From assembly GCF_013359685.1 (NCBI RefSeq), contig NZ_JABFMV010000002.1, positions 333,828 through 397,827 of the forward strand: DNA of 64,000 nucleotides, read 5' to 3'. Source of the DNA: Leifsonia sp. C5G2 (GTDB taxonomy: Bacteria > Actinomycetota > Actinomycetes > Actinomycetales > Microbacteriaceae). Of this stretch, positions 9,096-16,414 are shown in pieces (within the stretch, counting starts at the first letter, position 1; each line of letters begins with the position of its first letter). A program made the position numbers and the translations under genes. The notes under the pieces are model-generated. The model did no database searches and had not been told where the DNA came from. It saw only the letters and a list, made by a program, of their open reading frames with translations.

Positions 9096-10880
9096 CTAGA
9101 CGCCCTCCCCTCTCGTCACCTCCACGACGTCGATCCAGCTATCGCCGCCGAAGTGGAGGGTGTTGCGGCAGAGGTACGGCGGGACGGGCAGGTCGAACTG
9201 CGCGTAGCCCTCGCTCGGGTCCATCCGAAGCAGGTCGGTCCGGCTGGCGACGTCCAGTCGGAGCTTTTCGCCTGCTCTGATCCGGGTGGGGGCGGGAGTG
9301 AGGCTGAACCGCAGCGTCACCGGCTCGCCAGGGGTCAGAGGCCTGCGAACCCCGGAGTCGATGGCGATCTCGTTCGCGGTCGAGCGTCCGACGTCCTCGG
9401 TGTGCGCAGCCGGACGGACCGCTCCCATTGACAGCTGGTGTCGCGTGCCCTCGCGGTCGATTCGGGAGAGCCGCGCGACGACGTACGAGTCGATCTCGTT
9501 GCAGCTGAACCGCAGGTTCGCCGTCACCGGCCCGGCCAGCACCGTATCGTGGTCGGCGACCAGCTCGAAGCCGAGGGACTGCGCGGCCACGTCGTCCAGA
9601 CCGCCGAGCACGGGCAGCCCGATCGGCACGGCGACCCAGGTGTTCGCACCCTCCGGGGTCTCCTCCGTTGCGAGGACGTGCGTGTCCGCGTCTGGGCCGG
9701 ACGACCCCAGGTACAGGCGGAGCGCCTCCCCGTCCCGTGGAGGGAACGAGTCCGCGGCGTCGAACTCGTCAGCGCCCTCGACCCAGTACCGCACCCGTGG
9801 CTGGCCGCGGTAGCCGTTCTCGACGCCGTGGAGGACATGGTCGAAGAAGGCGAGCGCCTCGCCCTGCCACGCGTACACCGGGAGGTCGAATTGCGGGGCG
9901 CCCAGAATCATCCACCGTTGATCATCGGGCGTTCCGGCATTCTCGAACAGGTCGTAGCTGCCGAACTGGTGCAGGTTGAAGTAGCCCAGGTTCTGCACCA
10001 CCACGAAAGGCACCTCGATATCGCCCAGCACGTCCGTCGACCCGGTGGGGATCGTGGAGGTCTCCCGGGTCTTGCCGTCGAACATCCAATTCACGTACAT
10101 GCGCCGGACCGCGTCGACCGGGGTCTTGGACATGAAGGAGTCGAACATCCGGTGCACGTTCTTGTGCACCAGCTTCTCCAGCAGCGGATGCGCCATGCTG
10201 TTGGTCACATGGCTGATGAGCGCGCGCCGGTCGGGCGAGATGCGCTCGTCGTAGTCCTTCTGCGTGAAGTTCGCGCCCATCCAGACATCGAGGAAGAACA
10301 GCGCCGGCACCCCGCCGAAAGCCACGAGGTGGCGGTAGAAGTCGGTGCACATCTCGTTCGCGAAGAAGGCGCGCAACGCAGGGGGCCGGCGCGCAGCCAC
10401 CAACGGCTGCGTCATCCCGTAGTAAGAGGTCCCGAACAGCACGACGTCGCCGTTGCACCACGGCTGCTCCGCCGCCCAGGCGATGACCTTCTCATGGTCG
10501 TCGACGTCCTGCGGGTCGAAGAACACCACTTGCTCCCCCGTTGAGCGCCCCATGCCGCGTCGCTCCACGATCACCGGGCAATACCCTCGGTCCGTGAAGA
10601 CCGGCGGTGAACCGATCTCGTTCGATCCCGTGGGAATCCCCGCCGTGTGGCCCTCCGTGGTGTACGCGGCGAACGAAACGACCGCGGGGTAGCGTCCCTC
10701 CTTCTTGGGCAGGTAGACGTCGGCATGGAGCCGGGCGCCGTCGCCCACCGGGATGAACTGATCGGGGAGAGTGCGCGAGCCCAACCCCTCGAATGCCACG
10801 GCCGAAGGAGTCCAGCCTGCGTACTGCACGCCGTACGTGGAGCCCTTCACCGGGATTCGCGAGTGCTCGTGCTCGTTCAT
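9096..10880 (-). CDS. CocE/NonD family hydrolase (X-Pro dipeptidyl-peptidase-like)
   Basis: A 594-residue alpha/beta hydrolase of the S15/CocE type. The nucleophile motif GTSYYG is near residue 155, the preceding block has RRGMGRSTG, and the C-terminal third is the jelly-roll domain typical of X-Pro dipeptidyl-peptidases and cocaine esterase. I chose the ATG giving MNEHEHSR because GGAGC lies 6 nt upstream; an ATG 14 codons earlier is possible. It is transcribed divergently from an FAD-linked oxidase across a 134-bp gap with a palindrome. The substrate is unknown. Confidence 0.87.
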   Translation of the reverse strand: MNEHEHSRIPVKGSTYGVQYAGWTPSAVAFEGLGSRTLPDQFIPVGDGARLHADVYLPKKEGRYPAVVSFAAYTTEGHTAGIPTGSNEIGSPPVFTDRGYCPVIVERRGMGRSTGEQVVFFDPQDVDDHEKVIAWAAEQPWCNGDVVLFGTSYYGMTQPLVAARRPPALRAFFANEMCTDFYRHLVAFGGVPALFFLDVWMGANFTQKDYDERISPDRRALISHVTNSMAHPLLEKLVHKNVHRMFDSFMSKTPVDAVRRMYVNWMFDGKTRETSTIPTGSTDVLGDIEVPFVVVQNLGYFNLHQFGSYDLFENAGTPDDQRWMILGAPQFDLPVYAWQGEALAFFDHVLHGVENGYRGQPRVRYWVEGADEFDAADSFPPRDGEALRLYLGSSGPDADTHVLATEETPEGANTWVAVPIGLPVLGGLDDVAAQSLGFELVADHDTVLAGPVTANLRFSCNEIDSYVVARLSRIDREGTRHQLSMGAVRPAAHTEDVGRSTANEIAIDSGVRRPLTPGEPVTLRFSLTPAPTRIRAGEKLRLDVASRTDLLRMDPSEGYAQFDLPVPPYLCRNTLHFGGDSWIDVVEVTRGEGV

Positions 10881-10931
10881 GGCTGCTCCGTTCTGCGTCG
10901 ATCTCCCCCTGGGTGCGGGCATCCGCTGTGG

Positions 10932-10948
10932 GTACGCTAACCGCGTAC
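10932..10948. promoter_or_regulatory. operator-like palindrome between hydrolase and FAD oxidase
   Basis: GTACGC-TAACC-GCGTAC is a perfect 6-bp inverted repeat with a 5-nt spacer, placed in the 134-bp gap between two divergent genes. Its position would let one repressor control both. No regulator gene is adjacent. Confidence 0.4.
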
Positions 10949-11014
10949 GGGTCGCGGGTGACTGCCGAATCCTTCAGCGTCCGCTCGCTCGCATCGGATC
11001 GAGGAGACACGAGC

Positions 11015-12403
11015 ATGAGCCTGAGTACGACTCTCCGCCAGGCGGGAGTGTCCCGCGTGCTCGAGCCGCGAGATGACGGCTACAGCGACGCGGTGGCCGG
11101 CTTCGACACTGGCCAGCCGATCAGACCAGACATCGTGGTGGACGCGCAGACAGCCGCAGACGTCGCCTCCGCCGTCGCGGTCGCCGCCGACCACACGACC
11201 AAGGTCACCGTGCTCGGCTCCGGCCACGGACTGCTCCGACCGATCCACCACGGGCTGGCGATCACCGTTCGGTCGCTGACCGGCGTGCGCATCGACCCCG
11301 CGGCTCGGACCGCGACGATCGGTGCAGGCTGCAGCTGGGATCCCGTCGTCGCCGCGGCCGCGCAGCACGGGCTCGCAGCGCCGTGCGGTTCGGCCCCGTC
11401 GGTCGGAGTCACCGGGTATCTGCTCGGTGGTGGATGCGGGCCCCTCATCAGCAGCATCGGCTTCAGCTCGGACTATGTCCTGTCTTTCGACGTCGTCACG
11501 CCGGCCGACGGGCCGATCACGGTCTCGGCAGACAGCCACCCCGAGCTGTTCCGGGCCATGCGCGGTGGCAAGTGCGGTTTCGGCGTCGTCACCTCGATCG
11601 TCGTGAGACTGCTCCCGTTCAGCGAGATCGTCGGGGGCGGACTCTTCTTCGCCGCCGAGGATGTCCCGAAGGTGCTCTCGACCTACGCCGAGTGGGCGCC
11701 TGGCCTCCCCGCGACCTCCACGACATCCGTCGCCCTCCTGCGCCTGCCCGCCGTCGACACCGTCCCCGCAGAGATCCGCGGTCGGCACATCGCCCAGGTG
11801 CGATTCGCCTCCCTCGACCCGATCAGCAACTCAGACAGCCAACTCGCCGCCCTCACCGGCGCAGCGCGGCCACTGCTGAACACGGTCGGACCACTCCCCT
11901 ACGCCCGCATCGGAACGGTCCACAACGACCCGACGGAACCGATGCCCGTCGCGAACGGGACCGCCTCGCTCGACAAGCTGACGCCTGCGACCATCGACGC
12001 TCTGCTCACCGCCGCCGGGCCCGACTCCGACCTGCCGCTGTCGTCGGTCGAGATCCGCACTCTCGGACACGCCGCCCATCAGCCGACAGGGGGCGACGAC
12101 AGCGTCGGCGGTCGGTCAGCGTCACACATCCTCAACGTCTACGCGGCGCAGGCGGCCGGCATCGCCGATGACACGCGCCTCGCCGCTGTCCGCACCGCGC
12201 TGGACTCCACCACCCCGTGGCAGGGGCCGACGACGCTGATCAACTTCGTCGGCCGGGCCAACACAGCAGCCGCCGTCGCCGGATCGTGGAGTGTCGAGCA
12301 GCGCGATCGACTCGTGAAGGTCCGCAGGGAACACGACCCTGACGAGCTCTTCGCCTTTCCGCCCCAGCCCGTCGACGGTCTTGCCAGTGGGCTGTCCGCG
12401 TGA
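11015..12403 (+). CDS. FAD-linked oxidase (berberine-bridge-enzyme-like)
   Basis: A 462-residue flavoprotein with an FAD_binding_4 (PCMH-type) domain. PDIVVDAQTAADVASAV (about 30-50) precedes GSGHG, whose histidine matches the usual covalent FAD attachment site. A second FAD contact lies in the GYLLGGGCG loop, and the C-terminal segment REHDPDELFAF resembles the BBE tail. I take the ATG at 11015, preceded by GAGGAG, because the upstream in-frame extension overlaps the divergent gene's start. It is likely an oxidase of a sugar, alcohol or alkaloid-like substrate. A terminator hairpin follows 51 bp after the stop. Confidence 0.85.
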   Translation: MSLSTTLRQAGVSRVLEPRDDGYSDAVAGFDTGQPIRPDIVVDAQTAADVASAVAVAADHTTKVTVLGSGHGLLRPIHHGLAITVRSLTGVRIDPAARTATIGAGCSWDPVVAAAAQHGLAAPCGSAPSVGVTGYLLGGGCGPLISSIGFSSDYVLSFDVVTPADGPITVSADSHPELFRAMRGGKCGFGVVTSIVVRLLPFSEIVGGGLFFAAEDVPKVLSTYAEWAPGLPATSTTSVALLRLPAVDTVPAEIRGRHIAQVRFASLDPISNSDSQLAALTGAARPLLNTVGPLPYARIGTVHNDPTEPMPVANGTASLDKLTPATIDALLTAAGPDSDLPLSSVEIRTLGHAAHQPTGGDDSVGGRSASHILNVYAAQAAGIADDTRLAAVRTALDSTTPWQGPTTLINFVGRANTAAAVAGSWSVEQRDRLVKVRREHDPDELFAFPPQPVDGLASGLSA

Positions 12404-12454
12404 CCGTTCGCGAATCACAGCCACCAGAGCCCTGCGCCGCAACCAGGAAACGAC

Positions 12455-12481
12455 GAAACCCCCGGCTTCGCCGAGGGCTTC
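12455..12481. terminator. hairpin terminator shared by FAD oxidase and tRNA-Val(GAC) operon
   Basis: GAAACCCCCGG pairs imperfectly with CCGAGGGCTTC around CTTCG. Read on the minus strand it is followed by TTTCGTCGTTT, suiting the end of the tRNA operon. Read on plus it is followed by TTGTTGT. Confidence 0.7.
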
Positions 12482-12493
12482 TTGTTGTCTCTG

Positions 12494-12565
12494 TGGGCGA
12501 TACTGGGATCGAACCAGTGACCTCTTCCGTGTCAGGGAAGCGCGCTACCGCTGCGCCAATCGCCC
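12494..12565 (-). tRNA. tRNA-Val (anticodon GAC)
   Basis: Cloverleaf of 72 nt: 7-bp acceptor GGGCGAT/ATCGCCC, D arm, anticodon stem CTTCC/GGAAG with loop CTGACAC (anticodon GAC), T arm with TTCGATC, discriminator A. It is the last gene of a minus-strand tRNA-Gly, tRNA-Cys, tRNA-Val cluster. Confidence 0.96.
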
Positions 12566-12588
12566 GAGTCTGACTTGCGTCAGATTCG

Positions 12589-12659
12589 AGGTGGATACGG
12601 GATTCGAACCCGTGTATACGGCTTTGCAGGCCGCTGCCTCGCCTCTCGGCCAATCCACC
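12589..12659 (-). tRNA. tRNA-Cys (anticodon GCA)
   Basis: Cloverleaf of 71 nt with acceptor GGTGGAT/ATCCACC, anticodon loop CTGCAAA (GCA), T loop TTCGAAT and discriminator U, the identity base expected for bacterial tRNA-Cys. Middle gene of the cluster. Confidence 0.96.
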
Positions 12660-12725
12660 GAACGCCACAACACGGAAAAACCGTACCGTACCCGAGAGGC
12701 CCGATCCGAAGACCGGGCCGACTCG

Positions 12726-12798
12726 AGCGGATGACGAGACTCGAACTCGCGACCCTCACCTTGGCAAGGTGATGCGCTACCAACTGCGCTACATCCGC
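12726..12798 (-). tRNA. tRNA-Gly (anticodon GCC)
   Basis: Cloverleaf of 73 nt with acceptor GCGGATG/CATCCGC, anticodon stem TCACC/GGTGA, loop TTGCCAA (GCC), T loop TTCGAGT and discriminator U. First gene of the minus-strand cluster, about 28 nt after the predicted transcription start. A small hairpin (CCGCAG-TTCC-CTGCGG, 12807-12822) lies in the leader. Confidence 0.96.
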
Positions 12799-12832
12799 AT
12801 TTCGTTCCGCAGTTCCCTGCGGCACTTGAAAG

Positions 12833-12861
12833 ACTCTAGCCGATCCGCGCGCGCAAGACAA
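12833..12861 (-). promoter_or_regulatory. promoter of the tRNA-Gly-Cys-Val operon
   Basis: On the minus strand, -35 TTGTCT (12856-12861) and -10 TAGAGT (12833-12838) are separated by exactly 17 bp, and the tRNA-Gly 5' end lies 34 nt beyond the -10 box. Confidence 0.7.
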
Positions 12862-12932
12862 AACCGGACAGGCCGTCCGGGTGTGTCGCCGGGCGGGCCC
12901 GTGTCGATGTGCATCCGGGCCTCCGAGTCGGC

Positions 12933-12938
12933 TAGTAT
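12933..12938 (+). promoter_or_regulatory. candidate -10 box for tRNA-Val(CAC)
   Basis: TAGTAT lies 32 nt before the tRNA 5' end on the plus strand. No good -35 hexamer is visible, so support rests on the -10 match and position. Confidence 0.4.
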
Positions 12939-12970
12939 CGAATCTCGCAGCCGCTGAAGCGGGTGCGGAT

Positions 12971-13043
12971 GGGCGATTGGCGCAGTTGGTAGCGCGCTTC
13001 CTTCACACGGAAGAGGTCATCAGTTCGAGTCTGGTATCGCCCA
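12971..13043 (+). tRNA. tRNA-Val (anticodon CAC)
   Basis: Cloverleaf of 73 nt: acceptor GGGCGAT/ATCGCCC, anticodon loop TTCACAC (CAC), T loop TTCGAGT, discriminator A followed by CCA in the DNA. Its acceptor and anticodon stems match those of the tRNA-Val(GAC) 400 bp away on the other strand, so the two probably arose by duplication. Confidence 0.96.
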
Positions 13044-13049
13044 CCACCA

Positions 13050-13075
13050 GAAACCCCCGGTCCGCCGAGGGTTTC
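13050..13075 (+). terminator. terminator of tRNA-Val(CAC)
   Basis: GAAACCCCCGG pairs with CGAGGGTTTC around a short TCCGC-type loop and begins 7 nt after the tRNA. It closely resembles the hairpin at 12455. Confidence 0.7.
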
Positions 13076-13100
13076 GCCGTTTCCGCAGCCGGTGCCGACT

Positions 13101-13150
13101 CGTGACGAACGGCACGTATTCGTGACGAACGGCACGTATTCGTGACGAAT
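13101..13150. repeat. 20-bp direct repeats with palindromic core
   Basis: CGTGACGAACGGCACGTATT occurs twice in tandem (13101-13120, 13121-13140), followed by a third partial unit. The last junction forms the perfect palindrome ATTCGT-G-ACGAAT (13138-13150). It lies between the tRNA terminator and the 3' end of the PemK-like gene. Related palindromes lie at 27305-27361. Confidence 0.7.
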
Positions 13151-13159
13151 CGCGGCCGC

Positions 13160-13666
13160 TCAGCGCCAGCGGTAGCGCGCCGAGAGCGCCTCGCGCACGA
13201 GCGCGAACCGGCGCGCGTCCAGCGCGGCCGCCTCGCGGCGCATGCCGGCCTGGTGCACCCGGTAGACGCGGTCGAGGCGCACGAAACTCGGGCGGCGGCG
13301 GCCGTCCCACTCCCCCGTGCCGATCGGCAGGTACTCCGGGCGCCCGGGATGCTCCTGGCTGGTCAGCGGCACGGCGAGCACGGCGCCCGACGGCTCCGCG
13401 GCCACGACCAGCACCGGCCGGTCCTTCCCGCGGCCGTCGGCCTCCTCGTAGGGCACCCAGGTCCAGACGATCTCGCCGGGGTCGGCGTCGCCGTCGAGAC
13501 TCGGGGTGTACGCGGTGCGGATGCGACCGAGGCGCCGCGGGTCGACCTGCACGGTCGCGGTAGTGCCGGTACGACCCGGCTCACTCGATGGTGGGGCGGT
13601 CCTGCCCGCGCGGGAGGGGCGGAACAGCGCGGTCACTGCCGACAGGATGCTTCTCACGGATGCCAC
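13160..13666 (-). CDS. PemK/MazF-family toxin-like protein
   Basis: About 168 residues. The C-terminal two thirds match the PemK/MazF fold: PGEIVWTWVPYEE, then GKDRPVLVV with the conserved Arg-Pro, AVPLTSQEH, and SFVRLDRVYRVH. MazF-type toxins are mRNA endoribonucleases, but this actinobacterial subgroup, with an N-terminal extension, is not well characterised. I prefer the GTG at 13666 because TATCGT ends 7 nt before it; GTG at 13675 is possible. Its 5' end overlaps the Amt-like gene's 3' end by 86 bp. No antitoxin gene lies beside it. Toxicity is not established by sequence. Confidence 0.8.
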   Translation of the reverse strand: MASVRSILSAVTALFRPSRAGRTAPPSSEPGRTGTTATVQVDPRRLGRIRTAYTPSLDGDADPGEIVWTWVPYEEADGRGKDRPVLVVAAEPSGAVLAVPLTSQEHPGRPEYLPIGTGEWDGRRRPSFVRLDRVYRVHQAGMRREAAALDARRFALVREALSARYRWR

Positions 13667-14825
13667 GTCGGGCACGATAGCGGACGCGCGTCAGCCCGAT
13701 CGTGAAGCGCAGGGCCAGCCCGAGCAGCAGCGACACGGTGACGGAGTACAGCAGCACCGCCATCCCGGCGATCCCCTGCGCGATGAACAGGTCGAAGTTG
13801 CCGCTGTCGACCATCCCGCTGCCGGTCGCGAAGAGGCCGGGGAAGAGCAGGCCCACGAGCCCGCCGACGATCGCGATGACGCAGAGCCTCAGCGCCGGGC
13901 CGAAGCGCGCCCGGGCCGCGAGGTCGAGCATCGTCGCGCAGGCCAGCGACGACAGCGCGCCGACGAGCATGCACCAGCCGAGCGTCAGCACACCGGATGC
14001 GGCGGTCACGGCCACCAGACCGGCGAACGCACCGCAGAGCGCACTGCTGAGGGTGGGACGCCGGAGCAGCACGGCATCCACCAGCATCCACATCAGAACC
14101 CCGGTCGCCGAGGCCAGGAAGCCGCCGACCGCCATCAGCGACGCGTAGGCGTCGAGCGCGGCCTCGGAGCCGACGATGAGGCCCAGCCAGCCCACCCACA
14201 GCATCGCCCCGCCGATGGCCATGAGCGTCGGGCGCGGCGACAGCGGCGGCAGGTGCTCGCTCCGCCCGCCCGCCAGCAGGAGCCCGACCGCACTGCCGCC
14301 TGCGGCGACGACCAGGAGCGCTCCCCCGAAGTCGACGACGTGAAGGCCCGCGACCGCCCAGCCGTCGTCGAGCGCGAACACCCCGTACGCCACCGGGTAG
14401 ACCACGAGCGGCAGCCAGAACACGGCGAACACGATCCAGGCCCGCAGGGTCACGCGCGACGCCACCGCGACCGCCACGACGGCGGTGACCAGGACCAGCA
14501 CGGCGATGAGGTAGCCCGCCCGCGCCGCAGGGTATGGCGACGAGGATGCGGGGTCGGTGCCGGCGACGGCGGCAAGACCCGGGTCCGGCACGCCGAGCAG
14601 GTGCCGCACGAGCGGCCGGCCGGTCACCGCGCCATACCCGCCGAGCACCGAGAGCACGACCGCGACGGCCGCCCCCACCAGCACGAACCGGAACGCGCGT
14701 GTCGCCCGGGCGCGGCCCGCCATCCCGCCGGAGAAGAGCGCCAGTCCGAAGGCGGCCAGCAGTACGAGCGCGCCGCAGAAGAACAGCAGCAGCGCGTCCA
14801 CCTGGTCGGGCGTCGCGTGAGCCAT
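13581..14825 (-). CDS. divergent Amt/Rh-family membrane protein lacking pore histidines
   Basis: This 414-residue polytopic protein aligns along its length with the canonical ammonium channel encoded just upstream. FWLPLVVYPVAYGVFALDDGW and LHVVDFGG match the region around the conserved Asp (D165 here). However, both pore histidines are replaced (Val173 and Ala318), the Phe-gate positions are Val109 and Leu216, and the usual Asn after the second Phe is Ile217. It is therefore unlikely to conduct ammonium by the known mechanism. I take the ATG giving MAHATPDQ, with GGAGAGG upstream. It follows amt by 99 bp on the same strand, with a hairpin between them. A sensing or regulatory role is inference. 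Confidence 0.85.
   Translation of the reverse strand: MAHATPDQVDALLLFFCGALVLLAAFGLALFSGGMAGRARATRAFRFVLVGAAVAVVLSVLGGYGAVTGRPLVRHLLGVPDPGLAAVAGTDPASSSPYPAARAGYLIAVLVLVTAVVAVAVASRVTLRAWIVFAVFWLPLVVYPVAYGVFALDDGWAVAGLHVVDFGGALLVVAAGGSAVGLLLAGGRSEHLPPLSPRPTLMAIGGAMLWVGWLGLIVGSEAALDAYASLMAVGGFLASATGVLMWMLVDAVLLRRPTLSSALCGAFAGLVAVTAASGVLTLGWCMLVGALSSLACATMLDLAARARFGPALRLCVIAIVGGLVGLLFPGLFATGSGMVDSGNFDLFIAQGIAGMAVLLYSVTVSLLLGLALRFTIGLTRVRYRARRGIREKHPVGSDRAVPPLPRGQDRPTIE
13674..13679 (-). promoter_or_regulatory. -10 box, leaderless start of PemK-like gene
   Basis: TATCGT ends 7 nt before the GTG at 13666, so transcription would begin at or next to the start codon. It lies inside the Amt-like coding region. 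Confidence 0.45.
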
Positions 14826-14872
14826 GCCTCTCCTTCGCCGGAAACCGTCACCCACACCCTAGCGACAGCGGA

Positions 14873-14902
14873 ACGGGGCGCCGCCCGAAGGCGGCACCCC
14901 GT
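14873..14902 (-). terminator. hairpin between amt and the Amt-like gene
   Basis: A 13-bp stem with one mismatch closes a CGAA loop on plus, which is a TTCG tetraloop in the minus-strand transcript. No U-tract follows, so it may partly terminate amt transcription or stabilise its 3' end rather than stop it fully. Confidence 0.6.
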
Positions 14903-14924
14903 CCGATGCCTGGAAGACGCGCGC

Positions 14925-16208
14925 TCAGACCGTCTCGAGCGCGTAGCCCTCCTCGCCGTGCACGACCGTGTCGACACCGGCCAGCTCGTCCTCGTTCTTG
15001 ATCCGGAAGCCGATCGTCTTCTGGATGACCCAGCCGATGGCGTAGGCCAGCACGAAGGAGTAGATCAGGACCGCGAAGGCTCCCGCCGCCTGGACGCCCA
15101 GCTGGTAGAAGCTGCCGCCGTAGAGGAGGCTGGAGAACTGGTCCGTCGCCTCGCCCTTCGAGTTGTAGATGTGGGTGAAGCCGAAGACGCCGATCCACAG
15201 CGTTCCGATGAGGCCGCCGACGAGGTGGATGCCGACCACGTCGAGCGAGTCGTCGAAGCCGAGGCGGAACTTCAGGTCGATGGCCAGGGCGCAGACGGCG
15301 CCGGCGACCAGGCCGAGGAGGATCGCGAAGCCCGGGGTCAGGATGTTACAGGCCGGGGTGATCGCGACCAGACCGGCGACGGCACCCGACGCGGCACCGA
15401 TCGAGGTCGGCTTGCCGTCCTTGAACTTCTCCACGATCAGCCAGCCGATCGTCGCCGCGGCGGGAGCTGCCAGGGTGTTGACCCAGGCGATCGCGGCGAC
15501 GCCGTCGACCGCGGCCTCGGAGCCTGCGTTGAAGCCGAACCAGCCGAACCACAGCAGAGCCGCGCCGAGCAGCGTCAGGGGGACGTTGTGCGGCTTGGAC
15601 ATGCCCTTCTGGAACCCGACGCGCTTGCCGAGGACGAGGGCCAGGGCGAGACCCGCGGCACCGGCGTTGATGTGCACTGCGGTGCCGCCGGCGAAGTCGT
15701 TCACGTGGAGCACGGCCGGGGCCCAGCCGTCGGCGAGGTTGAAGACCCAGTACGCGACCGGGAAGTAGACGACGGTCACCCAGATGCCGGCGAACACCAT
15801 CCAGGAGCCGAACTTGGCGCGGTCGGCGATCGCGCCCGAGATCAGGGCGACGGTGATTATGGCGAAGGTGGCCTGGAAGCCGGCGAAGGCGAGGCCGCCC
15901 AGGTCGGGCGTGATGCCGTCCTTGCCCATCAGGCTGGAGAGGAACCAGTCCGGCGTTCCGAGCCAGTGGGGGATGCTGGGGGGACCGAACGCGAGGCCGT
16001 AGCCGTAGACGACCCAGAGGACGCCGACCAGGGCCATCGCCCCGAAGCTCATCATCATCATGCTGATGACGCTCTTCGCTCGGACCATGCCGCCGTAGAA
16101 GAAGGCGACACCGGGGGTCATCAGCAGGACGAGGGCTGCGGCGACCAGGAGCCATAGGGCGTTGACCGTCCCCGCCTCCGCGTAGTCCGCTGCTGTGTGG
16201 AGCACCAT
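14925..16208 (-). CDS. amt: ammonium transporter (Amt)
   Basis: A 427-residue ammonium channel with about eleven membrane segments. The twin pore histidines are present (H179 in GGTAVHINAG, H328 in GIHLVGG). So are the conserved Asp171, the Phe gate (F115, F226) and the GWFGFNAGSE block. The cytoplasmic tail is short (FRIKNEDELAGVD), where a PII protein would normally dock. The ATG follows an AGAGAGG stretch; a TAGACA box also ends 6 nt upstream. A GlnR-type operator lies about 70 bp upstream. No glnK or glnD is adjacent. Confidence 0.96.
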   Translation of the reverse strand: MVLHTAADYAEAGTVNALWLLVAAALVLLMTPGVAFFYGGMVRAKSVISMMMMSFGAMALVGVLWVVYGYGLAFGPPSIPHWLGTPDWFLSSLMGKDGITPDLGGLAFAGFQATFAIITVALISGAIADRAKFGSWMVFAGIWVTVVYFPVAYWVFNLADGWAPAVLHVNDFAGGTAVHINAGAAGLALALVLGKRVGFQKGMSKPHNVPLTLLGAALLWFGWFGFNAGSEAAVDGVAAIAWVNTLAAPAAATIGWLIVEKFKDGKPTSIGAASGAVAGLVAITPACNILTPGFAILLGLVAGAVCALAIDLKFRLGFDDSLDVVGIHLVGGLIGTLWIGVFGFTHIYNSKGEATDQFSSLLYGGSFYQLGVQAAGAFAVLIYSFVLAYAIGWVIQKTIGFRIKNEDELAGVDTVVHGEEGYALETV

Positions 16209-16276
16209 GCGAATTGTCTACCTCTCTGTGCGTGCACCCCTCGGGTTTCGGGGTGGAGCCAGTCTTGGACCAGGAG

Positions 16277-16314
16277 GTTTCGACAGAGGGCTGGTCGTGT
16301 TTCGCGGGTGTTAC
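16277..16314 (-). promoter_or_regulatory. GlnR-type operator upstream of amt
   Basis: Read on the minus strand: GTAAC-n6-GAAAC-n6-AGCCC-n6-GAAAC. Three of four 5-bp blocks match the published actinobacterial GlnR consensus gTnAC-n6-GaAAC repeated, all on the 11-bp period. It lies about 70-105 bp upstream of the amt start codon. Confidence 0.75.
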
Positions 16315-16331
16315 GCATCCGGGCGTCGTGT

Positions 16332-16344
16332 AAACACTGTGTTT
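16332..16344. promoter_or_regulatory. perfect palindrome upstream of amt
   Basis: AAACAC-T-GTGTTT is a perfect 13-bp palindrome 18 bp upstream of the GlnR-type site, in the amt promoter region. The binding protein is unknown. Confidence 0.4.
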
Positions 16345-16414
16345 CGGGAGGCTGCCGATGTGCTCGCACAGTGCCTCACGTTCGCCGGGGTGCGCGCCGG
16401 GCGCGGCTGCCGGG

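Noticed and set aside
13101..13150. CRISPR array
   Set aside because: Only two full 20-bp units lie in direct contact, without spacers, and there are no cas genes in the window.
12971..13150. Integration site (att) at tRNA-Val(CAC)
   Set aside because: No integrase, no direct repeat of the tRNA 3' end and no foreign-looking segment follow; the 20-bp repeats do not match the tRNA.
14826..14924. GlnR site before the Amt-like gene
   Set aside because: GAAAC and GTCAC are present but one base apart and in the wrong orientation for the 11-bp repeat.
16208..16220. Leaderless start for amt
   Set aside because: TAGACA ends 6 nt before the ATG but lacks the final T, and an AGAGAGG ribosome-like stretch is present. 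Left out of the leaderless set.
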